From: Candidatus Gastranaerophilales bacterium
Lineage (GTDB): Bacteria; Cyanobacteriota; Vampirovibrionia; Gastranaerophilales; Gastranaerophilaceae
Reading direction: 5' to 3'
Length of the DNA stretch: 64,000 bases
NCBI GenBank assembly: GCA_944324135.1
Contig: CALUVE010000003.1
Span: forward strand, 47,135 to 111,134
Under the pieces are notes generated by a model. The model saw only the letters and a list, made by a program, of their open reading frames with translations, was not told where the DNA came from and ran no database searches. Shown here piece after piece: positions 43,777 to 50,458 of the stretch; position 1 is the stretch's first letter; each line of letters starts with the position of its first letter. The position numbers and the translations under genes are program-made.

Positions 43777-44604
43777 TTAGTAATATTGTTCAAATACGAC
43801 ATCACACGGAGATGTTTTTTCAGTACAGCCTTTTGCTTCATTAAGAGCAGGCGGCGTCGGATAATTTACTTTGAGCGGGCTGTTTGACGGTAAATCCTGA
43901 TCAAAATGCAGTGACATCATTTCTGTACTGTCAATATTATTACCCCAGGCAACGTGTTTTGCATCGTAATAGGACATAGGTTCGGAGAAAGTTTCGTCCG
44001 GATTTTCCAGTGTTGCCGGATATGAAACAGTTGCGGTTATATATCTTGTATCAATTTCCGGCGGCCCTATAGGTACAACGTCCGCGCCGTCAGTTACCAG
44101 AAAAGCAACGACATCACAAGCTTTTTCTTCAGACCAAATAGCATTATTAGGCGGTCTTTCACCAGTCAGGTCAACAAAAACTATATAATATTTTGTTGTA
44201 AGTCTTACGCCAAAATCGTCTTCTTCTGTGTGTGCATATTGTGGTGAAATATATACTCTCATAGCGTTACTTGCTATAAAATGCGGAGGTACGTTATTAA
44301 AATCTTTTGTGGTGCTGGTTGCAACTTTGTCCATTGGTACGTCGCAATCAACATACGCTGTGTTCATATATTCGACCAGCCCTTCACACAGGTCTTTCGG
44401 GGTTGCAAAGAACTCGGAGCTGGCATTATCTACGTAGGCGTTATATGCAGCGTTTTGCACTGCTTCAAAAGCTCTGGCATAAAGTGATCTCATTGCTTTT
44501 TCAAAAGGTTTGACTGTCATAATTGCAATCATTGCTATGAACGCCATAATAGACATAGTTATCAGAACTTCGCCAAGGGTTGTTCCTTTTTTGTGTTTGA
44601 ACAT
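43777..44604 (-). CDS. Type IV prepilin-like protein
   Basis: A 275-residue protein whose N-terminus MFKHKKGTTLGEVLITMSIMAFIAMIAIM is a prepilin signal: basic leader, Gly at -1, hydrophobic helix with Glu at +5. A C-terminal region with CDVVAFLVTDGADVVPIGPP and several Cys pairs (CEG, CDV, CTEKTSPCDV) looks disulfide-stabilised. The prepilin peptidase PilD would cut after Gly. It is divergent from the 44754 gene and cotranscribed with ogt. No PilA-type assignment is possible. Confidence 0.75.
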   Translation of the reverse strand: MFKHKKGTTLGEVLITMSIMAFIAMIAIMTVKPFEKAMRSLYARAFEAVQNAAYNAYVDNASSEFFATPKDLCEGLVEYMNTAYVDCDVPMDKVATSTTKDFNNVPPHFIASNAMRVYISPQYAHTEEDDFGVRLTTKYYIVFVDLTGERPPNNAIWSEEKACDVVAFLVTDGADVVPIGPPEIDTRYITATVSYPATLENPDETFSEPMSYYDAKHVAWGNNIDSTEMMSLHFDQDLPSNSPLKVNYPTPPALNEAKGCTEKTSPCDVVFEQYY

Positions 44605-44738
44605 ATAAATTCCTCAAATAATTAATACTATATATATATATTATTTCATATTTTGCAGATAAAGTAAAGGGTATTAGCCTGCTGATTATTTATTTAATGT
44701 AACAAATTATAAAAAATATAGTAAATTTTTGTAAAATG

Positions 44739-44747
44739 TGTTATAAT
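44739..44747 (+). promoter_or_regulatory. Extended -10 promoter abutting the 44754 start
   Basis: TGTTATAAT places TATAAT at 44742-44747, and the ATG starts exactly 6 nt later. No Shine-Dalgarno is present. Confidence 0.65.
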
Positions 44748-44753
44748 GTATAT

Positions 44754-46616
44754 ATGCGAGGTATAAACAATATTAAACGGTCAAAATCTGCGTTCTCCTT
44801 AGCAGAAATGTTATTGGTTTTATTGATAATGTCGTTTTTATCAATGGCGATAGCACCGTTTGTAACCAAAAAAGTTAAAAAAGATACATACAGACAGCCG
44901 CACGGCAGATTTGAATGTTTTTGGAATAATGACAGATTGATTCAATATAATGTACTTGAAACAGGCGCAGGTCAGCAGGAAGACCGCACAGCACAAGGTT
45001 ATTGCGAATTTGAACCTGTAGAACGTGCTGCATTTTATCTTCTGCAAGGTGTTGGCGGCGGCGGAGGCGGTGCCTTTGCTGCAACTCAGCCTTATATTAC
45101 CTCGTATACTGCTACATATACCTCAATTGATACTGACGGCTATTCAGTAACCGGATATTATATACCTTGTTCCCGTATCAGATATTCCAATTCATACAGG
45201 TCTTGCAGTTCAAGAATAATAAGTTCATTTTCAGATAGTTCTGATGCCTCTAATACAGCGTCACAGTGGGCCTGGGTAAATGAAATTTGGGATGATCCTG
45301 AATTTATGCCGACAAGGACTTTTAAAATTTGTTCAGGCCGCGGCGGCGGTGGTGAAGGTATCGGCGGCTGGACACAGGAATACATTCCTGCGTACGATCC
45401 TGTTACTCATGAATGGTATAACAAATGTGAATATGAACCCCATATCCCGCCTGATGCTAATGGTGTGGATAACGACCCTTGCTATGACTATCCGACAGCA
45501 GATGGAGGAAACGGCGGCAAGGGTGCTTGTGTTACAGTGACTGTTGCACTGCCAAGAGGGTCTGTTATTAACAGAAGTAACTTAAACTACTATTTTTCAT
45601 CTGATGACCAGTCGAATGGCGCTGATGTATACGCTACATTCGGGAACGCAAGCTGTAAAATTACCGGCGGCGGCAGCGGCAGCGACGGCAGATATTCTCC
45701 GTCTGTAGGCTGGACTCAAGGTGAAACAGGTCAGGACGCGCAGTTATATCAGTATTTGGAAGATGATGAACACCAGTGTAATTATACTTTAGGTAATTAT
45801 ATAACAGGCGGCAGAGGCGGTTCCGGTGTCTTGTGGAATACTGTAAACGGTGCTATTTCGTGGGACCCTAAGCCAGGTGACCATAACTCAAATAACAGCT
45901 TTTCTTTCTCGGGCGCGTCAACTCCTTATGTAGTACCTATATCTTATACTTATAAAAAAGCCTATAATTACTATGGTATGGCTGGCGGACCTGGAGAATA
46001 TAATATGATGTTCTTCTCCGAATTGAATAAGAAAATTCGTATAACTCCGGGACGTGCAGGCCGCGGGGGTATTGGAAGCTCAACAGCTCAACAAGGTCAG
46101 CCGGGCGGCACTACAACGGCAACATTTGACGGTGATGCCTATCCGTTTTTGACTTTAGATGGCGGCAGAGGTGCAAGAAACAAAATGACCGGTAATTATT
46201 TCAGTTTATACTCGCAGGATCCTGTATACCAGAATGATAGCGTTATGGAAACAACAAGACTCGGTGAATATTCAGACTTTGTTGCAGCATTGTCAGCAGA
46301 TGAGGGTACAAATTTGCAAAGTATTATTCCGTCTCAGGCAAAACCGGGACGCGGTGGTGACGGCGGATTTACGGTGCTCCGTGATACCAGAAACGGTGGT
46401 ACAAGATCATTTGACGGACATACTCTTTCTGCTACGGGTGATGAAAGATTTGAATATGGCGGTGAAAATGCAGCATTACCTACAAATTCCGGTAAAGAAA
46501 TTAGCTGCAACCCGAATGGACCGCTGGATGACGAACATCAGACAAAGATTTCCGGCACAACAACCAATTGCCCTGGCGAAGACGGTGAAGATGGAGCGGT
46601 GATAATAATATGGTAA
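44754..46616 (+). CDS. Prepilin-like protein with long glycine-rich C-terminal domain (1)
   Basis: A 620-residue protein. The N-terminus SAFSLAEMLLVLLIMSFLSMAIAPFV is a prepilin signal with Ala rather than Gly at -1 and Glu at +5. After about 110 residues come glycine-rich segments: LLQGVGGGGGGAF, GGNGGKG, TGGGSGSDG, AGGPGEYNMMFF followed by IRITPGRAGRGG, and a final GEDGEDGAVIIIW. This series of glycine sandwiches ending in V-I-I-x-W is like the glycine-rich receptor-binding region of phage tail fibres. Many Cys are also present. It is likely a pilus- or surface-associated adhesin. The next gene overlaps it by 7 bp. Confidence 0.75.
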   Translation: MRGINNIKRSKSAFSLAEMLLVLLIMSFLSMAIAPFVTKKVKKDTYRQPHGRFECFWNNDRLIQYNVLETGAGQQEDRTAQGYCEFEPVERAAFYLLQGVGGGGGGAFAATQPYITSYTATYTSIDTDGYSVTGYYIPCSRIRYSNSYRSCSSRIISSFSDSSDASNTASQWAWVNEIWDDPEFMPTRTFKICSGRGGGGEGIGGWTQEYIPAYDPVTHEWYNKCEYEPHIPPDANGVDNDPCYDYPTADGGNGGKGACVTVTVALPRGSVINRSNLNYYFSSDDQSNGADVYATFGNASCKITGGGSGSDGRYSPSVGWTQGETGQDAQLYQYLEDDEHQCNYTLGNYITGGRGGSGVLWNTVNGAISWDPKPGDHNSNNSFSFSGASTPYVVPISYTYKKAYNYYGMAGGPGEYNMMFFSELNKKIRITPGRAGRGGIGSSTAQQGQPGGTTTATFDGDAYPFLTLDGGRGARNKMTGNYFSLYSQDPVYQNDSVMETTRLGEYSDFVAALSADEGTNLQSIIPSQAKPGRGGDGGFTVLRDTRNGGTRSFDGHTLSATGDERFEYGGENAALPTNSGKEISCNPNGPLDDEHQTKISGTTTNCPGEDGEDGAVIIIW

Positions 46617-47563
46617 AATATTCAGCAAAACGTAAATACGGTTTTTCAATGCTGGAAGCGGCAGTGACAATGCTCATGGTCGCTGTATTTACTGCTGCTG
46701 CGACAAATGTTTTTACTCGCAAACACCAGAAAGTTGCACATACTACAAGCCACGGCTCCTTTGAATGCTATTATAATGAGGCAGGTCAAATCTGCCAGCG
46801 TATGTCTCAGGAAGGGATATATCAAGAACCCTCCTGTGAACTGCCGGAATGTACTTTTAAGCCCTTAAAAGCATCTGAATATTACGTAGTTAATGCTATA
46901 GGCGGCGGCGGAGGCGGAAATACCGCAGGACTCGGCGGCTCTGCAGGTGAATACCGTACATTCTTTATCCCGTCTATTTCAAAAGAACTTCGCATAATCC
47001 CGGGTAAAGGCGGTACTGCAGGTTCTACTCCGGCTGACGGCGAGGCAACGGTTATTGAAAATACTGATGGTGAGTCACTTTTGATTGCATATGGCGGCAA
47101 AGGCGGATATGTTAATGAATCAACATATAAAAGTACAATCAAAGCTGAAGATATTTATGCTTGTTCTCTATACTTTGGAGATGGTTCAACCGCTTTGGAG
47201 TCATGCGCATCAAGAGATAAAACACCATATTGTCAGATAAATACACAAAGTGTATATGCTGAATATTGTGTTGACAGGGATACAATAAGTTTACCTTCAT
47301 CTTCATATCTATACTTTGATACGGATAATCAACTGTATGCTCAGAATTCTTATATGCGCAACCGTAATGTAAAAATGTATTTATATGTAAGAGATGAGGT
47401 TTTGAACTTCAATACCACAAGAAATGAAGCGCCGTCCAAACTGGATGAATATCTGGAGGCAGCAGAACTGGATGATGCAAATGTTTGGAGGATGGGTATC
47501 GGCGGCAGCGGTTCTCCAAATGCACAGGACGGGACACCGGGGGCAGTACTGATTGTATGGTAA
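46610..47563 (+). CDS. Prepilin-like protein with glycine-rich domain (2)
   Basis: A 317-residue protein with prepilin N-terminus KYGFSMLEAAVTMLMVAVFTAAATNVF (Gly at -1, Glu at +5). Residues about 85-165 are glycine-rich: VVNAIGGGGGGNTAGLGGSAGEYRTFF, IRIIPGKGG-like RIIPGKGGTAGS, then YGGKGGYV. The C-terminus is GSGSPNAQDGTPGAVLIVW. The arrangement copies its neighbours in shortened form. The start codon overlaps the end of the previous gene by 7 bp, so expression is coupled. Confidence 0.75.
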   Translation: MVKYSAKRKYGFSMLEAAVTMLMVAVFTAAATNVFTRKHQKVAHTTSHGSFECYYNEAGQICQRMSQEGIYQEPSCELPECTFKPLKASEYYVVNAIGGGGGGNTAGLGGSAGEYRTFFIPSISKELRIIPGKGGTAGSTPADGEATVIENTDGESLLIAYGGKGGYVNESTYKSTIKAEDIYACSLYFGDGSTALESCASRDKTPYCQINTQSVYAEYCVDRDTISLPSSSYLYFDTDNQLYAQNSYMRNRNVKMYLYVRDEVLNFNTTRNEAPSKLDEYLEAAELDDANVWRMGIGGSGSPNAQDGTPGAVLIVW

Positions 47564-47592
47564 GATTTGTTAAGAATTGAGGATAGTCATAT

Positions 47593-49659
47593 ATGTTTAA
47601 ATTACGTGAATCAAAATTAGGTTTTTCATTAATAGAAATGATGCTGTTGCTATTAATATTGTCATTAATGACTGCTGCATCAGTCCCTATTTTGTCACGT
47701 AAACATAAAAAAGCTCCGGTAAAGGCTTTCCACGGCCGGTATGCTTGTTTCTGGAACGGTAATCAACTTTGGCAGCAACAATATTCCGGAGAAAATATTA
47801 TCCAGAACGAAGCCGTCTCTCAATGTAAATTTGAAGCTCCCAAAAAAGCTAACTACTTTTACATTCAGATTATAGGCGGTGGTGGCGGCGGCGGTTCTGC
47901 CGGATATTATCGTCCCGAGGATAGCTCAAGTTTAAAAGTATACAATTATTATACTAATTCAGCAAAATACTATGTAAATAATTATAATTCTTCCTCTTCG
48001 TTATCTCAATTCGATATGACTGAAGAAGAATTCAATGATATTGTCGGAACAAAATATTCTTATCTTTCTGTCGGCGGCACAAGAGGTAACTACTGTAACG
48101 AACACGGTACAAATTATACTCAAGAACTTACCTGTGAGGGTTATCACGAAAAAACAGGTGTATACCACTGTGTTGATAAAAATGATGAGACTATATATTT
48201 CCCTGAATATACAACAATGGAGACCTGTTTAGGTCTTGATCAATGGTTTCCGTGGCTGGGCGGCGGCAATAACGGCAACGGCTGGGGCTGGGGAAACATA
48301 AAAAATGGAAACAAAGCTAAAAGTAATGGCAATTCAAAGAGAAAAGGCAATGGCAACGGTAACGGATTGGGACACGGTCCGTGGGATGGTTTTGACTGGG
48401 GTAATATAGACTGGGGTAATCTTCCGGATTGGTTTTATCCAGATGTCGGACGAGCCTGGGTAGAAGATATGTCTACGGGCGATTGCTCTAACGAAAAATA
48501 CGGTGCTGCACCCCCTACTGCTTATTCAGAACCCCAGCAGATTAAATGGGGTGTCCATACATATTATTACACCGACTGGAGCGATAACGGCAGCTGGTAT
48601 TCTTATTCAACCAACAGATCAACAGGCGAATCTACAGGGTTTAGAAATAATAAAGGCGCTTACATTGACAGCTACCTGCCACGTGCTTTAGGCGGAAAAG
48701 GATACAGAAAATATTTCACAATGAACGGCTCCAAAATAGCTGCAACACAGGTTGAAACAAAAGGCGGTGAGGGCGGCGAACAGGCTCAATGCGGCGGCTC
48801 CTGGGTAGGTAATAAATCTTGTCAGTGCCAGACAAGCGGCTACTTAGATCCAAGAGACGGCGAGATTGTATACGGACGTGACAGCGCTCCTACATCATCT
48901 GAAGTTTGTACCGGTGCGGATAATAACTGCCTGAAAAAAGTTACATCTTCAAGTCCGGCGTTTTACAGGTATGAGTATTATCAGCGGCAGAATATGAAAT
49001 ACGGTATGGGTGGTTTTGCCGGCGAGTATAAAACATTCTTCGCACGCCAAATTGACCCTGATATCATAATAAGCCCGGGTAAAGGCGGAAAAGCCGGTAT
49101 AGTTACAAGCGGAACAAACTCTTACGGACGACGCGGAGGTGATTCTCAACTCGGCAATATGGTTGCGGCCGGAGGCGAAGGCGGTATGGGCGATCGTTCA
49201 ACTGGTTTAATGCGCTTGCCGACCAAGGGCGATGAAGAATTTATTGAAGGCAACGGTATAAAAGTTCAAAAAGGTGACCCGGGTGCTGTATCACCATTCA
49301 GATATGAGGCCAACCTTTTGGGCATCAGGAATCCGCTTGAAAATACTGTTAGTTATTCAAACTTCGGAACAGGCGGCAATGGTACTACTGTGACCAATAA
49401 TTGCTGGGAAGGATATTACAAAAATATATTCCGCGGTGCTTATAACAAAGAAACCGGTCGGGATGAAGATATTGAATATAAAGACCAGTACGTATGGGAG
49501 AACGTTAATTGTAAAGCAGCCGGCTCTGAATATCCTTGGACTGGAAGCACCTCCCAAACTTATAACGGCTATGCCGGATATTATAGGGGAGCTGTTGAAG
49601 TAAAACCTGGTGATGAGGCTCAGGACGGCTATACTGGTGCAATTATTATAAGTTGGTAA
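47593..49659 (+). CDS. Prepilin-like protein with glycine-rich domain (3)
   Basis: A 688-residue protein with prepilin N-terminus KLGFSLIEMMLLLLILSLMTAASVPIL. Segments in order are QIIGGGGGGGSAGY (about residue 95), a Trp/Asn/Gly/Lys-rich insert (about 220-280: NNGNGWGWGN, SKRKGNGNGNG), EGGEQAQCGG, GGFAGEYKTFFARQIDPDIIISPGKGGKAG, AAGGEGGMGD and the C-terminus GYTGAIIISW. It is the largest of the three related proteins. A surface adhesin or pilus-tip role is an inference. AAGGCG and GAGG-like spacing precede the ATG. Confidence 0.75.
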   Translation: MFKLRESKLGFSLIEMMLLLLILSLMTAASVPILSRKHKKAPVKAFHGRYACFWNGNQLWQQQYSGENIIQNEAVSQCKFEAPKKANYFYIQIIGGGGGGGSAGYYRPEDSSSLKVYNYYTNSAKYYVNNYNSSSSLSQFDMTEEEFNDIVGTKYSYLSVGGTRGNYCNEHGTNYTQELTCEGYHEKTGVYHCVDKNDETIYFPEYTTMETCLGLDQWFPWLGGGNNGNGWGWGNIKNGNKAKSNGNSKRKGNGNGNGLGHGPWDGFDWGNIDWGNLPDWFYPDVGRAWVEDMSTGDCSNEKYGAAPPTAYSEPQQIKWGVHTYYYTDWSDNGSWYSYSTNRSTGESTGFRNNKGAYIDSYLPRALGGKGYRKYFTMNGSKIAATQVETKGGEGGEQAQCGGSWVGNKSCQCQTSGYLDPRDGEIVYGRDSAPTSSEVCTGADNNCLKKVTSSSPAFYRYEYYQRQNMKYGMGGFAGEYKTFFARQIDPDIIISPGKGGKAGIVTSGTNSYGRRGGDSQLGNMVAAGGEGGMGDRSTGLMRLPTKGDEEFIEGNGIKVQKGDPGAVSPFRYEANLLGIRNPLENTVSYSNFGTGGNGTTVTNNCWEGYYKNIFRGAYNKETGRDEDIEYKDQYVWENVNCKAAGSEYPWTGSTSQTYNGYAGYYRGAVEVKPGDEAQDGYTGAIIISW

Positions 49660-49681
49660 CAATAAGAAAGGCGTATAAGTT

Positions 49682-50380
49682 ATGAAATTAAAGAATAAAA
49701 AAGCTTTTACTCTGGCAGAATTGATGGTTTGCTTACTGTTGATTTCAGTTCTTGCAACTATCCTTTTGCCGGCAATTATTCAGAATAAACCTAACAAAAA
49801 CAAAGTTATGTTCAGAAAAGCTTATTATATCATTGAGCGTGTTGTCAGTGAATTAATAAACGATGATGACTTATATCCGACAAACGAAGAGCTGAATGTT
49901 TCAGGGTTTGCTAACACTGCAGAAGTTACCTATGCCGGCGAAACCTATAGCGGCCAGTCAAAGTTCTGCGGTCTATTCTTTGAAAAAGTTAACACCACAA
50001 CAGGCACTCCGCGATGCACCAGTGCCGGAGAAACTCCGTCTGCGGTACCTGCAGACGATGACAATGAAGGCTCATTTATGACAAACGACGGCGTAATATG
50101 GTATATGCCGGCAACAAAAGTATTTGCAAATTCTGATTATGAACCGGTAGAGGATTCTACAGATCCAGCAACAGGCGAGCCTATACCGGGAACTCCGGGA
50201 GGTGCTGTTGAACAGGAAATTCAAGTTGATATAAACGGGGTTTCTGCTCCAAATTGTAATTACAGTACGGATTGCCCAAATCCTGACAGATTTGTCGTAT
50301 ATGTCAGATATGACGGAAAAGTCAGGGTAGAGGGCGAAAAAGAACGTGAGTATCTGCTTTCTAACTCAACTCTTAAATAA
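49682..50380 (+). CDS. Type IV prepilin-like protein without the glycine-rich domain
   Basis: A 232-residue protein with prepilin N-terminus KKAFTLAELMVCLLLISVLATILLPAII (Ala at -1, Glu at +5). The C-terminal part is acidic with two Cys pairs (CGLFF, CTSAG, CNYSTDCPN) and the tail FVVYVRYDGKVRVEGE. AGAAAGGCG precedes the ATG. It follows the glycine-rich genes by 22 bp and may be a minor pilin of the same complex. A terminator follows at 50387. Confidence 0.75.
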   Translation: MKLKNKKAFTLAELMVCLLLISVLATILLPAIIQNKPNKNKVMFRKAYYIIERVVSELINDDDLYPTNEELNVSGFANTAEVTYAGETYSGQSKFCGLFFEKVNTTTGTPRCTSAGETPSAVPADDDNEGSFMTNDGVIWYMPATKVFANSDYEPVEDSTDPATGEPIPGTPGGAVEQEIQVDINGVSAPNCNYSTDCPNPDRFVVYVRYDGKVRVEGEKEREYLLSNSTLK

Positions 50381-50386
50381 AATTTC

Positions 50387-50420
50387 AAAAGGCTTTGATA
50401 ATCTATCAAAGCCTTTTAAT
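50387..50420 (+). terminator. Terminator of the prepilin cluster
   Basis: A 14-bp stem (50387-50400 with 50404-50417) reads AAAAGGCTTTGATA / TATCAAAGCCTTTT around ATC, with the U-tract within and after it. Confidence 0.85.
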
Positions 50421-50424
50421 TTAT

Positions 50425-50452
50425 TTGAAAAATTATGTTTACATGCCATAAT
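50425..50452 (+). promoter_or_regulatory. Promoter abutting the uvrA start
   Basis: TTGAAA (50425-50430) and CATAAT (50447-50452) are 16 bp apart. The ATG begins 6 nt after the -10 box, so the mRNA is probably leaderless. Confidence 0.65.
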
Positions 50453-50458
50453 AAAATT

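Noticed and set aside
44754..49659. Reading the glycine-rich genes as a prophage tail-fibre module
   Set aside because: No capsid, terminase, integrase or other phage gene is nearby, and each has a prepilin leader, so a pilus-linked origin is preferred.
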